DNA from: JAMCTM01 sp023473545
GTDB lineage: Bacteria; Patescibacteriota; Microgenomatia; Levybacterales; UBA12049
NCBI GenBank assembly: GCA_023473545.1
Contig: JAMCXO010000009.1
Span: 1-18,636 of the forward strand
Length of the DNA: 18,636 bases
Direction: 5' to 3'
A model generated the notes under the pieces. It had not been told where the DNA came from. It did not search any database and worked only from the letters and a program-made list of their open reading frames with translations. Positions 1 to 6,952 of this stretch are shown one piece after another. Numbering within the stretch: the stretch's first letter is position 1; the number at the start of each line of letters is the position of its first letter. A program made the position numbers and the translations under genes.

Positions 1-116
1 TATCAAAAGAAGTGAAAGATCGTTTAAGAAAACAGTATAAAACTCTAAATCTTGTTTTGTTAAAACGACAGATTGACGAGATTCTCAAACGGTTAAAACC
101 AACACCTGTCAGGTAA
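1..116 (+). CDS. 3' end of an unrecognised gene (partial)
   Basis: An open frame enters from the left edge and stops at TAA 114-116. It gives the last 37 residues of a protein, a very basic, probably helical tail (Lys/Arg-rich, ending KPTPVR). The gene converges on the O-antigen ligase-like gene with only 2 bp between the stop codons. Too little is visible to name a family. It could also be a chance open frame, since nothing upstream can be read. Confidence 0.4.
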   Translation, partial: SKEVKDRLRKQYKTLNLVLLKRQIDEILKRLKPTPVR

Positions 117-118
117 CA

Positions 119-1471
119 TTATATCGTGAGGCAACGATTCGAAGCAAAGTAACAATTTTTAATGAGGCAATACGGGCCCGACCAGGAAAGTCCTAAAACA
201 AAGGAGAGCATAAGCTGTCCCTGCTCCAAGGTTAAGAAATAATGATCAAACATGCCCAAAACCAAAACCGCCGAAAGCAGCAAAAACCCTAAATTTAAAA
301 TCTTTCCGTCCTTTTCTGTTTTGGCGCTGATTTTTCTATAGGTTTTGGCGATAAACCAAAGGGAAAAAGCCAAACCAAGAATGCCGGTCTCCGACAAAAT
401 CAAAAGGAAAATATTATGCGGCGGCTGAAAAAGAAAGGTAGGATTTTCTTCTCCCTGGGGCATATTGATAAAATAATTATTAAGCCCAACACCAAAAAGA
501 GGATGCTTTACGAACATTAAAAAGGCGTCTTGGTCTAAAACTTCTCTGCCGACAATAGACTGACTGGACAAGGAGAGATTGGAAAATCGGAAACGAAGAG
601 GGGAGACAAGGATAAAAAAGACAAGGGCAAAAACAAAGAAAAAATAAAAAATCTTTAATCCGCCCTTAATTTTTTTGCGGGAAAGCCGGAAGCCATAAAA
701 AAGCAAAAAGGCAAACCAGAGAAAAATTGCGGCGCGGGAAAGGGTTAACAAAAGAGAAAAACTGCCTATTGCTGCTGCTGCCGACAAAAAGATTTTTACC
801 GGATAAGATGCGTAAAGCCTTAAGCCAAAAATCAATAAAATCATCGAGAGTAGTAAGTAGGCGGCCAAAACATTGGGGTGGGGAAACGTCGCGTACGGAC
901 GAAGAAACAGCGCTCCGTTAATAGACGCGTTTGCTATGCCGGGGGTTTGGCCATTAAAATATCTTTCGCCTAAAAAATATAGTATTCCGCCCAAAGAACC
1001 CTGATTCAGGTACTGAAGAACAGAAAGCGTTCCTTCAAAAATAACACCCAAAGAAAAAATAAAAACTATGGTTTTCAACCGCTTCTTTGTCTTAATAAAC
1101 CCTGCCGCAAACACACCGAAAAACCAAAACTCCAAAAACCTAAACAGGCCGTATGCTCCTGCCGGGCGGCTTTTTGAAAAAAGGATGCCTATTATCAGAA
1201 TTAAAATAAATAGAACAAACGGAAGACTAAAAAGCCTTGCGGCATAAACCTTTATTTCCTTCTTTTTTAAAAGGATGCCTTCTGCCGCCACTGCCAGAAA
1301 CAAAAGAATAATCAGCAAATCCGTAAAATACAAGGTGGGGGAGAGATAATCAACCCTTATGCCCCTAATAATTGCGAAGTGCGGCCAAAAATGTTTGCCG
1401 AGCTGAGTGGGTAAAAAAAGAAGTATTAGGTAAAAAACTATTCCCGAAAGCCTATTCCCGTATCGCTTCAC
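119..1471 (-). CDS. O-antigen ligase / polymerase-like membrane protein (Wzy_C / WaaL superfamily)
   Basis: A 450-aa polytopic membrane protein with about ten or more hydrophobic segments. Superfamily hallmarks are visible: FPHPN (about 196-200), LTLSRAA (242-248) with the conserved Arg, then a long hydrophilic loop with KHPLFGVGLNNY (322-333) and PPHN (350-353), followed by more membrane helices. Members transfer or polymerise lipid-linked glycans on the outer face of the cytoplasmic membrane. Here the likely role is building a surface polysaccharide or glycosylating surface proteins. The start is GTG at 1471-1469; no in-frame ATG lies close upstream and there is no Shine-Dalgarno site. The gene is read away from khpB across a 92-bp AT-rich spacer, so it probably has its own promoter. 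Ligase, polymerase and protein O-oligosaccharyltransferase cannot be separated by sequence alone. The superfamily call is firm; the substrate is unknown. Confidence 0.85.
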   Translation of the reverse strand: MKRYGNRLSGIVFYLILLFLPTQLGKHFWPHFAIIRGIRVDYLSPTLYFTDLLIILLFLAVAAEGILLKKKEIKVYAARLFSLPFVLFILILIIGILFSKSRPAGAYGLFRFLEFWFFGVFAAGFIKTKKRLKTIVFIFSLGVIFEGTLSVLQYLNQGSLGGILYFLGERYFNGQTPGIANASINGALFLRPYATFPHPNVLAAYLLLSMILLIFGLRLYASYPVKIFLSAAAAIGSFSLLLTLSRAAIFLWFAFLLFYGFRLSRKKIKGGLKIFYFFFVFALVFFILVSPLRFRFSNLSLSSQSIVGREVLDQDAFLMFVKHPLFGVGLNNYFINMPQGEENPTFLFQPPHNIFLLILSETGILGLAFSLWFIAKTYRKISAKTEKDGKILNLGFLLLSAVLVLGMFDHYFLTLEQGQLMLSFVLGLSWSGPYCLIKNCYFASNRCLTI

Positions 1472-1477
1472 TGTTTA

Positions 1478-1505
1478 ATTGTCTCATAAATATCTCAAAT
1501 CTCAA
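1478..1505 (-). promoter_or_regulatory. possible promoter of the O-antigen ligase-like gene
   Basis: On the minus strand TTGAGA (1505-1500), a 16-nt spacer ending in TGA (extended -10) and GACAAT (1483-1478) precede the GTG start by 6 nt. The -35 matches 5/6 and the -10 matches 4/6. The spacing predicts a leaderless transcript. The call is weak because the surrounding DNA is AT-rich and repetitive. Confidence 0.3.
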
Positions 1506-1563
1506 AAATCAAAATTGCAAAGATGATTTAAAAGATGGGGTTTAAAATTTTTGAAATATCAAA
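1480..1563. repeat. AT-rich degenerate short-repeat spacer
   Basis: Non-coding spacer between two minus-strand genes, made of imperfect 6-9 nt units such as ATCTCAAA, TCTCAAAAA, ATCAAAATT and GAAATATCAAA. The A-rich strand is the plus strand. No hairpin with a T-tract is seen. It may be a decayed short-repeat spacer with no gene content. Confidence 0.35.
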
Positions 1564-2040
1564 CTATCGGGGTTTTATGACCAGCGTCCTGTCCCGTCCT
1601 TCGCCTACGGACTCCGAAAAAACCTCCCTATCTTCCCTAAGCATTAAATGCACTATTCGTCTTTCCCATGCCCTAAGGTTGGGGAGGGGTATCTCTTCTT
1701 TTGAAACCAGAACCCTTTCCTTTGTCCTGTAAACAAGATCTCCGAGCCAACTTTCTTTGTTTTTTTTATAGTCCCCAACCTCCAGGGAAACACGCGTAAA
1801 CTCGCCTATTTTCTTGGAAACAGACAGGGACAAAATAAGCTCCAGGGCCTCCAAAATCTCTCCCCTGTAGCCAATTATCATTCCTCCTTCTTGGGTTTGA
1901 AGGTTTAGGCCAAAAACGCCCTCGTCCTGAAAGATGTCAAAATCTCCCGTTATGCCCAAGAGGTCAAAAAGCTCCTTCGCGGTTTCCGCGACAAGCTTTT
2001 CGTTTTTATTTTTTACTGCTTTTGGGGCTGATTGTCTCAT
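1564..2040 (-). CDS. khpB: KhpB/Jag RNA-binding protein (KH + R3H domains)
   Basis: A 158-aa cytoplasmic RNA-binding protein. A KH-type domain carries the GxxG loop in GGMIIGYRGE (52-61), followed by LEALELILSLSV. An R3H domain fills the C-terminus (about 105-158: RTKERV...RAWERRIVHLML...RTLVIKP) with the R-x3-H spacing in RRIVH. Many Firmicutes Jag proteins have an extra N-terminal Jag_N domain; this one has only about 15 basic residues before the KH domain. In Gram-positives KhpB partners KhpA and influences cell-wall elongation and mRNA stability; the same role is assumed here. Its ATG lies 35 bp inside the end of yidC, so the two are almost certainly co-transcribed and translationally coupled. 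This position after yidC is highly conserved. Confidence 0.9.
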   Translation of the reverse strand: MRQSAPKAVKNKNEKLVAETAKELFDLLGITGDFDIFQDEGVFGLNLQTQEGGMIIGYRGEILEALELILSLSVSKKIGEFTRVSLEVGDYKKNKESWLGDLVYRTKERVLVSKEEIPLPNLRAWERRIVHLMLREDREVFSESVGEGRDRTLVIKPR

Positions 2041-2833
2041 CTAATTTTTTCTTCCACTCGGAAAGTCCTCCCAAACCCTGAATCTTATACTGCTGTAGTA
2101 TACCAAAAATTGTAAAAGTATTCCAGTACAGAGAAAGTCCCAGGGGAAAACTATATGAGAAAAAACCTATCATTGCCGGAAAAATATATAAAGACTGCTG
2201 CTGAAACGCGGTGGCAAAGTCCTGTTCCTTCTTTTTTTCAATATCCTCGATTAGCTCTTTGGGTTTAGGGGGAGAGGCAAAAAGCATCTTTGATTGAATT
2301 AGCTGAAGAAAAGCCGTAAGAGCGGGAACCAAAATGATCAAAGGCGTCAATGAAATCAGATGGGACGGATTTTTGTCCAGGGGAAGGCCAAAAAAACGCA
2401 GATCCCAGGGACTTTGAAGTTTTAAAAAGCTAAAATAGACAAGTTTGCCGGTTGTCTCAGGGGTTAGGGTCGGTATGCTTTGCAGGGCCGCGTACAATGT
2501 CCAAATTACCGGCAGCTGCACGAGCATAGGCAGACACCCCGCGGCCGGATTAACCCCGTGCTCTTTGTAAAGCCGCATTGTTTCGGCCTGAAGTTTTTTT
2601 GCGTCCTTTCCGTGTTTTTCTTTTAGTTTTGAAAGGTGCGGGGCAAGAACCTGCATTTTTTTGGAAGATCTAAGCTGGGCCGCTGTTAGGGGATAAAGAA
2701 TAAAACGAATAAGCACCGTTAGAATAATTATGGAAAACCCAAGGGCATAGGGGACATGCAGCAAAAAAAGCCCTTTGTAAATAAAAAGGAGAATATTAAT
2801 TGCCGGAATTGCGTAAGAAGGAATATTTTGCAT
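2006..2833 (-). CDS. yidC: YidC/Oxa1 membrane protein insertase
   Basis: A 275-aa YidC of the short Gram-positive type, without the large periplasmic domain of proteobacterial YidC. It inserts membrane proteins alone or with SecYEG. After a first membrane span the conserved core begins: TVLIRFILYPLT (39-50) contains the Arg (R43) expected in the hydrophilic groove. A charged cytoplasmic hairpin follows (about 55-95), then the signature NPAAGCLPMLVQLPV (95-109) and three further spans. No lipobox is present at the N-terminus. The C-terminal tail is short and basic. It lies 5 bp downstream of yidD and overlaps khpB by 35 bp. No Shine-Dalgarno site precedes the ATG. Confidence 0.95.
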   Translation of the reverse strand: MQNIPSYAIPAINILLFIYKGLFLLHVPYALGFSIIILTVLIRFILYPLTAAQLRSSKKMQVLAPHLSKLKEKHGKDAKKLQAETMRLYKEHGVNPAAGCLPMLVQLPVIWTLYAALQSIPTLTPETTGKLVYFSFLKLQSPWDLRFFGLPLDKNPSHLISLTPLIILVPALTAFLQLIQSKMLFASPPKPKELIEDIEKKKEQDFATAFQQQSLYIFPAMIGFFSYSFPLGLSLYWNTFTIFGILQQYKIQGLGGLSEWKKKLDETISPKSSKK

Positions 2834-2838
2834 GATAA

Positions 2839-3051
2839 CTATTTTTGTTTATAAAACGGCTGGCAGGACATAATTCTCAAAAAGGACAGGTATGTCCCTT
2901 TTAAAAACCCGTGTTTTTCTATTGTTTTTTTCGCGTAGACGGAACAGGACGGGTCAAAGCGGCAGGCCGCCTGGGTGCCGGTAATTTGTTTTATTAAGGG
3001 CGAGACTGACGCTTGATAGAAAGAAATAAAAACTAAGGCAATTATCTTCAC
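2839..3051 (-). CDS. yidD: YidD membrane-protein insertion efficiency factor
   Basis: A 70-aa protein with the full YidD signature: FYQ..VSPL near the N-terminus, CRFDPSCSVYAKKTIEKHG (30-48), then KG.YL...RI..CQPF (51-66). The three conserved cysteines are C30, C36 and C63. YidD is a small membrane-associated helper of YidC whose mechanism is not settled. The start codon is GTG (3051-3049), which overlaps the TGA of rnpA by 4 nt (GTGA), a sign of translational coupling. The order rnpA-yidD-yidC is the standard bacterial one, and the length is usual for the family. Confidence 0.95.
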   Translation of the reverse strand: MKIIALVFISFYQASVSPLIKQITGTQAACRFDPSCSVYAKKTIEKHGFLKGTYLSFLRIMSCQPFYKQK

Positions 3052-3374
3052 CTTAAAAACCCTTCCTTTTCTAATAGAGACAAAACAAAAGGCAATATCT
3101 CTTTTCGTTTTTTTCCGGCCATTTCCCTTTTTATGACGAATTTCATATCATAACCCGGTTTAATTCTGTCAAATATATCCTGTATAATAGACGAGAAAAT
3201 TCTTCTAAGCCTATTTCTGACTACCGAGCGCTTGTCTATTTTTTTGGAAACCGCAAAGACAAATCTGCTATATAGCAATCCGTTGCCGCCTGCCTTAAGA
3301 GAAAAAAACGCGCTCGAAAACGATCTGCCCAATGGCGCGCCCCGGGACGATAATCTATATTTTTTTTTAAGCAT
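3048..3374 (-). CDS. rnpA: Ribonuclease P protein component
   Basis: A 108-aa basic protein, the protein subunit of RNase P that helps the catalytic RNA mature tRNA 5' ends. The conserved RNR region is clear at 48-58 (KRSVVRNRLRR), preceded by the FVFAVSKKI strand and followed by YDMKFVIKRE (85-94) and a C-terminal helix. Length is normal. The ATG at 3374 lies 15 bp after the rpmH stop, with no visible Shine-Dalgarno, so it is presumably translated from the rpmH transcript. The 3' end overlaps yidD by 4 nt. Confidence 0.92.
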   Translation of the reverse strand: MLKKKYRLSSRGAPLGRSFSSAFFSLKAGGNGLLYSRFVFAVSKKIDKRSVVRNRLRRIFSSIIQDIFDRIKPGYDMKFVIKREMAGKKRKEILPFVLSLLEKEGFLR

Positions 3375-3389
3375 GGCGGCGGGATAAAT

Positions 3390-3524
3390 TTAGGCCGTTA
3401 ATCTTTTTCGCCCCTTTGCCGATCTCCTTTTTAAAACGTTTTTGCCGTTTTTTGATCTGGATCTAGCCAAAAAACCATGCTTTCTTTTCCTCTTAAGTTT
3501 TTTAAGCTTTATAAATTTCTCCAT
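3390..3524 (-). CDS. rpmH: 50S ribosomal protein L34
   Basis: A 44-codon gene in the gap between rnpA and dnaA, too short for most ORF cut-offs. From residue 11 it reads KRKRKHGFLARSRSKNGKNV then LKRRSAKGRKRLTA, which is the L34 core. The N-terminus (MEKFIKLKKL) lacks the T-(Y/F)-Q-P-S segment found in most L34 proteins. An in-frame TGA lies 4 codons upstream of the ATG, so this start is forced unless a non-ATG codon is used. L34 is a structural protein of the large ribosomal subunit. The position next to rnpA and divergent from dnaA is the classic origin arrangement. It is the first gene of the leftward operon. Confidence 0.93.
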   Translation of the reverse strand: MEKFIKLKKLKRKRKHGFLARSRSKNGKNVLKRRSAKGRKRLTA

Positions 3525-3530
3525 TTTTTT

Positions 3531-3539
3531 AGTATATCA
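3531..3539 (-). promoter_or_regulatory. extended -10 promoter of rpmH (predicted leaderless)
   Basis: TGA-TATACT (3539-3531, minus strand) is an extended -10 with 5/6 match to TATAAT. Only six A residues separate it from the rpmH ATG, so transcription would start at or next to the A of ATG. The -35 region is weak (TGGCAA, 17 nt upstream). It would drive the rpmH-rnpA-yidD-yidC-khpB operon. Confidence 0.55.
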
Positions 3540-3560
3540 GAAAGCGGCTCTTTTTGCCAC

Positions 3561-3590
3561 TTGACAAAAAGACACCCTCAAGACTACACT
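3561..3590 (+). promoter_or_regulatory. dnaA promoter
   Basis: A perfect TTGACA (3561-3566), an 18-nt spacer and TACACT (3585-3590, 4/6). The predicted start near 3597 leaves only about 13 nt of leader before the dnaA ATG, with no Shine-Dalgarno in it. It is back-to-back with the rpmH promoter within the 85-bp spacer. Confidence 0.6.
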
Positions 3591-3609
3591 GCCGTTACCG
3601 TTAAATCTT

Positions 3610-4962
3610 ATGGAAAATCAAGAAGTTTCCCGCATTTGGCAAGGCGTGCTTTTATCCATGAAAAGGGATGCTTCCGAAGCGTCTTTCTTTACTCTTTTAA
3701 AAAAGACCGCGCTTTTATCCATGGACGGCGAGACCGCCACTATTGCGGCGCCTTCGGTAATTGCCATAGATCTTATCCAAAAACGTTTTTTGGAAATAAT
3801 AAAAGCCTCTCTCAAAAACCAAACAAAAAAAGACCTAAAAATAGTCTTTGTCCCAAAAACCATTGATGACAAAAATTTACAGGACATAAAAAACGCCCCC
3901 CTGTTTAGCGCCACGGAGGGCTTTGTCCCTAGTCCAATCGGACACCTGCCAAGGGTAAACCCCGACTATACGTTTCAAAACCTGGCTGTTTCATCCAGTA
4001 ATCAGCTGGCCTTTACCTCCGCCGTTGCCGTCTCGAAAAATCTGGGAAAAAATTACAACCCTCTTTTTATCTATGGACCTGTCGGGGTTGGAAAAACGCA
4101 TCTTATGCAGGCGGTTGCCAATGACGTCTATCAAAAAAAACCCTCTCTTAAAATTGTTTATATAACCAGCGAGGAGTTTACAAATGACGTTGTCGAGGCG
4201 ATAAGGACAAACCAAACATCCGACATGAAGAGAAAATTCCGAAGCGCGAACCTTTTAATAATAGACGATGTTCAATTTATAGCCGGGAAAGACAGGGTAC
4301 AGGAGGAGCTTTTTCATACCTTTAATATTTTAATTGACAACAAATCGCAGATTGTTCTGTCCTCCGACAGGCCGCCTAACGAAATTACAAAGCTTGAAAA
4401 AAGATTGTCTTCGCGCTTTTTGGGCGGTTTAACAGTGGATATAGAGCCGCCGGATTTTGAGCTTAGAACTGCCATTCTCCTCATAAAGGCCAAAAAATAC
4501 GGGGTTAACCTTTCCATAGATGCCGCCAAGGCGCTGGCGGAAACCACGCAGGACACAAGGGCGCTTGAGGGAGTTCTTTTAAGGGTTACCGCCCAAACGC
4601 CTCTTCAAAACAAAGAAATCACCCCGGACGACCTCCAAAAATTACCCGCCGCCCCCTCGGAGACAAAAAAATTCCTCTTTCATCCGGACGAAGTGATTAA
4701 AAAGGTTTGCGACTTTTATGACGTAAAACCAACCCAGATTAAAGGGCCCAAAAAAGACGCTCATTTGGTTAGGGCCAGACAAATCGCGATGTATCTTTTA
4801 AAAAAAGAGCTTGTCTTAACCTATACCGAAGTGGGCAACATAATAGGGGGCAGAGACCACACAACCATTATGCACGGTGTAGAAAAAGTGGAAAAAATGT
4901 TGACAACAAACACGAGACTGCGTGAGGAAATCCTGCGGATAACGGGCTTCTTGCGTGGATAG
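3610..4962 (+). CDS. dnaA: Chromosomal replication initiator DnaA
   Basis: A 450-aa initiator with all four domains. Domain I is about 1-80 (IWQGVL...; QKRFLEIIKASL). Domain II is a short linker (about 85-117). Domain III is the AAA+ core: Walker A GPVGVGKT (156-163), Walker B LLIIDD (215-220) and RLSSRF (265-270), the box VII arginine region. Domain IV is the DNA-binding domain with the signature GGRDHTTIMHG (413-423). It binds ATP, recognises DnaA boxes and melts oriC; the putative oriC lies immediately downstream. The ATG at 3610 fits the domain I start and sits about 13 nt from the predicted transcription start. Divergent from rpmH and followed by dnaN, as in most bacteria. Confidence 0.97.
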   Translation: MENQEVSRIWQGVLLSMKRDASEASFFTLLKKTALLSMDGETATIAAPSVIAIDLIQKRFLEIIKASLKNQTKKDLKIVFVPKTIDDKNLQDIKNAPLFSATEGFVPSPIGHLPRVNPDYTFQNLAVSSSNQLAFTSAVAVSKNLGKNYNPLFIYGPVGVGKTHLMQAVANDVYQKKPSLKIVYITSEEFTNDVVEAIRTNQTSDMKRKFRSANLLIIDDVQFIAGKDRVQEELFHTFNILIDNKSQIVLSSDRPPNEITKLEKRLSSRFLGGLTVDIEPPDFELRTAILLIKAKKYGVNLSIDAAKALAETTQDTRALEGVLLRVTAQTPLQNKEITPDDLQKLPAAPSETKKFLFHPDEVIKKVCDFYDVKPTQIKGPKKDAHLVRARQIAMYLLKKELVLTYTEVGNIIGGRDHTTIMHGVEKVEKMLTTNTRLREEILRITGFLRG

Positions 4963-5070
4963 CTTCTGGATAATTTTGGTTTATAAACAATAATCGTTCT
5001 TTTCCACAAAAAATATCAACTGTTTATCCACAGTTAAAAAATCTCGTTTTTCCCCTCTTTCTTGTCCCTA

Positions 5071-5099
5071 TTGCTTTTTTCCACTTTTCCCGATACACT
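5071..5099 (+). promoter_or_regulatory. possible dnaN promoter inside oriC
   Basis: TTGCTT (5071-5076, 3/6), a 17-nt spacer and TACACT (5094-5099, the same -10 hexamer as dnaA). It would start about 18 nt before the dnaN ATG. It overlaps the putative unwinding element, and the weak -35 makes the call tentative. dnaN could also be read from the dnaA promoter. Confidence 0.3.
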
Positions 5100-5118
5100 A
5101 CTACAACTACGAATGTAT
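5077..5118 (+). promoter_or_regulatory. Putative basal unwinding system: DnaA box, GC patch, CTA trios
   Basis: In order: DnaA box TTTTCCACT (5077-5085), a short GC patch (TTTCCCG, 5086-5092), then triplets CTA CTA CAA CTA CGA (5098-5112), then AT-rich DNA leading into dnaN. The bottom strand therefore carries TAG-type DnaA-trios. This order and polarity are those described for the B. subtilis origin, where trios load DnaA on single-stranded DNA. Three of the five triplets are perfect CTA. Confidence 0.55.
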
Positions 5119-5123
5119 ATTAA

Positions 5124-6230
5124 ATGAAAACGACGTTTATCCTGCAAGATATACAAAAAAGTATTCCCTTTTTAAATCACGCCCTATCTTCCCGCTCTGT
5201 AATGCCCATATTAACAAATGTTTTAATTGAAACAAAAGGCAATGAACTCAGAATGTCAACCACGGATTTGGAGATAGGCGCGGAGATAAAAATACAAACA
5301 AGAGGCGAAATAGACGGAAAAGCCCTTTTGCCTGCCAGGCCGCTGTTTGAGCTTCTTGGTTTTTTGCCAGGGACAAAAAGCGCAACCATGCAAATCCAGG
5401 AAAAAAGCCTTGTTTTGACAACAGATAGGACAAAAAGCGTTTTTCAAACCCAAAACCCGGACGAATTCCCCAATCTTTATGAAAAAAAAGGCAAAAAGAT
5501 AACGGTTTTAACAGAAGAAACCATCCAAAAAGAATTGGCAAAGGTTGTTTTTGCCTCAAGCGCGGATTCCTCAAGACCCGCGCTTTCCGGTGTGTTGGTA
5601 AAAACCCAAGACAGCGGAATAACCCTGGCGGCAACGGATGGGTTTAGGCTATCCCTTAAAAAGATTAAGGCCGCCTCCGAAGGACAGGGGGATAAGGGTA
5701 TAATTGTCCCTTCAAGGGTGTTTAGGGAGGTTTTAATGTTTAAAGATGGCGGGGACGTTTCTGTTTTTGTTTCAAACGAGACAAATCAGATCATTTTTTC
5801 CCAGGAAGGACGGACACTGGTGGGCAAGCTTATAGATTCCAAGTTTCCGGATTATGAAAAAATAATTCCCGCGGATGCCGAAACCAGGATAACCCTTGAC
5901 AGGGACGAGCTGCAAAAAGCGGTTAAGGCAAGCGCCATCTTTGCCAGAGAAGCAAACGGAATGATAAGGTTTTCCATAAGAAAAGAGTGGGTTGAGATTT
6001 CCGCCAACACGCCCTCAATTGGAGAAAATAGGGTAGAGGTGGAGGCAAGAACGGAGGGGGAGGAAAACGAAATCGCCTTTAACCCCAGGTATGTTCTTGA
6101 GCTTTTGTCAAACATTGACGAAGAGGAGATTGTTTTTGAAATGACAGGGCCCCTTAATCCTGGCGTCTTTAAAATCAAAGACGACCCCACCTTTCTTCAT
6201 CTCATCATGCCGATCAGGGTGCAGGGATGA
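5124..6230 (+). CDS. dnaN: DNA polymerase III sliding clamp (beta subunit)
   Basis: A 368-aa beta clamp, usual length for the family, which forms a dimeric ring that tethers DNA polymerase III to DNA. Typical segments are LSSRSVMPILTNVLI (about 21-35), TTDLEIGAEI (46-55), SSRPALSGVLV near the middle, TDGFRLSL, SKFPDYEKIIP, and the C-terminal LIMPIR motif that helps form the partner-binding pocket. Three clamp domains of about 120 residues are implied. The ATG at 5124 has no Shine-Dalgarno. The gene ends in TGA, showing that TGA is a stop codon here. It converges on the T4SS operon with a 20-bp gap and no clear terminator. Confidence 0.96.
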   Translation: MKTTFILQDIQKSIPFLNHALSSRSVMPILTNVLIETKGNELRMSTTDLEIGAEIKIQTRGEIDGKALLPARPLFELLGFLPGTKSATMQIQEKSLVLTTDRTKSVFQTQNPDEFPNLYEKKGKKITVLTEETIQKELAKVVFASSADSSRPALSGVLVKTQDSGITLAATDGFRLSLKKIKAASEGQGDKGIIVPSRVFREVLMFKDGGDVSVFVSNETNQIIFSQEGRTLVGKLIDSKFPDYEKIIPADAETRITLDRDELQKAVKASAIFAREANGMIRFSIRKEWVEISANTPSIGENRVEVEARTEGEENEIAFNPRYVLELLSNIDEEEIVFEMTGPLNPGVFKIKDDPTFLHLIMPIRVQG

Positions 6231-6250
6231 AGTGGTTTACATGATTGAGA

Positions 6251-6952
6251 CTAAGAATGTTTCCATGCGACAACAAGAGTAGAAGGATCTACTCCTTTAC
6301 TTTTAATAAAATCTATGGCGTCGGCCTTTGCCTTTTCGTATTGGGTCTCTGGAGAATCGGGGGAATTGGGGTTGTATTTAAAATTAAATACATATATGTT
6401 TCCTGGAGCATAGTAAGAAAGTTTATAGGATGCCGTTTCCCATGGCAAAAAGGGAATAAGCGCCTTATTGTTCACAGGAACGGGTGTTGACTGCGGGTTG
6501 TCGCTTAAATAGCTTATTTTAAAAATGACCGAATTATTCAATGTGTTAATTAGATATAGATTATAGCGGCTTAACGCAGAAATTGTAGAGTCGGGGACAA
6601 TCATAAGGGTTTTCCCTCCGTTTTCTAAATGTTGCGAGGTTTTAATAATTGCGGGCGGGGAATTTGTGTAGAAAACTTTCTGGTATAATTTTGCCTGAAC
6701 AAAAGAGGGTTTTAACTGTTTTTCAAACTCTATGTAAAACACTTGAATCCTGCCAGGTTTAAGAAGAACGGTTTTGTCAGGGATCACGCTTAGAACTTGG
6801 GGCGTAATTATTGGCGCACTTGTTTGAATAGTTGGGGACTGGGTTGGCGCCTTCTTTAATGACGGTTTTAACCCTGTCGCAATAAAGACCGCGATAACAA
6901 TAAAAACGAAGAAGAAAATCAGAAGTAAAGCTATTTTAGTTTTATTGTTCAT
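6251..6952 (-). CDS. Membrane-anchored extracytoplasmic protein, Ig-like (Big_5-like) domain
   Basis: A 233-aa protein with a short basic N-terminus, one strong hydrophobic segment (about 6-26) acting as signal anchor, a Thr/Pro/Ser-rich linker (about 33-50) and an external domain. Residues about 50-150 (VLSVIPDKTVLLKPGRIQVF ... YNLYLINTLNNSVIF) resemble a beta-sandwich of the bacterial Ig-like Big_5 type. The C-terminus (EKAKADAIDFIKSKGVDPST) forms a separate helical part. There are no cysteines. The ATG at 6952 was chosen over a longer upstream frame because the longer version would overlap the preceding gene by about 175 bp and lacks the signal anchor at its N-terminus. With this start the overlap is 11 bp. 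It is the last gene of the T4SS operon; an accessory envelope role is inferred and the domain assignment is tentative. Confidence 0.7.
   Translation of the reverse strand: MNNKTKIALLLIFFFVFIVIAVFIATGLKPSLKKAPTQSPTIQTSAPIITPQVLSVIPDKTVLLKPGRIQVFYIEFEKQLKPSFVQAKLYQKVFYTNSPPAIIKTSQHLENGGKTLMIVPDSTISALSRYNLYLINTLNNSVIFKISYLSDNPQSTPVPVNNKALIPFLPWETASYKLSYYAPGNIYVFNFKYNPNSPDSPETQYEKAKADAIDFIKSKGVDPSTLVVAWKHS

Larger units (their letters stand above)
4934..5118. other. oriC: Predicted origin of replication (oriC) with DnaA-box cluster
   Basis: The 161-bp dnaA-dnaN gap and the last codons of dnaA hold six matches to the DnaA box TTATCCACA. A perfect copy lies at 5024-5032 (+). One-mismatch copies are at 4934-4942 (-, TTATCCGCA), 4965-4973 (-, TTATCCAGA) and 5000-5008 (+, TTTTCCACA). 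Two-mismatch copies are at 4954-4962 (-) and 5077-5085 (+, TTTTCCACT). Boxes left of about 4980 face left and those right of it face right. Gene context (rpmH / dnaA / dnaN) and the box cluster agree. The spacer also carries AT-rich stretches (about 4971-4995 and 5034-5060). Confidence 0.85.

Noticed and set aside
3618..3914. Open frames overlapping the start of dnaA on the other strand and in another plus frame
   Set aside because: Both lie within the domain I coding region of dnaA and show no recognisable protein features.
5114..5121. TGTATATT just before dnaN as a -10 box
   Set aside because: It lies 2 nt from the ATG, so transcription would start inside the gene.
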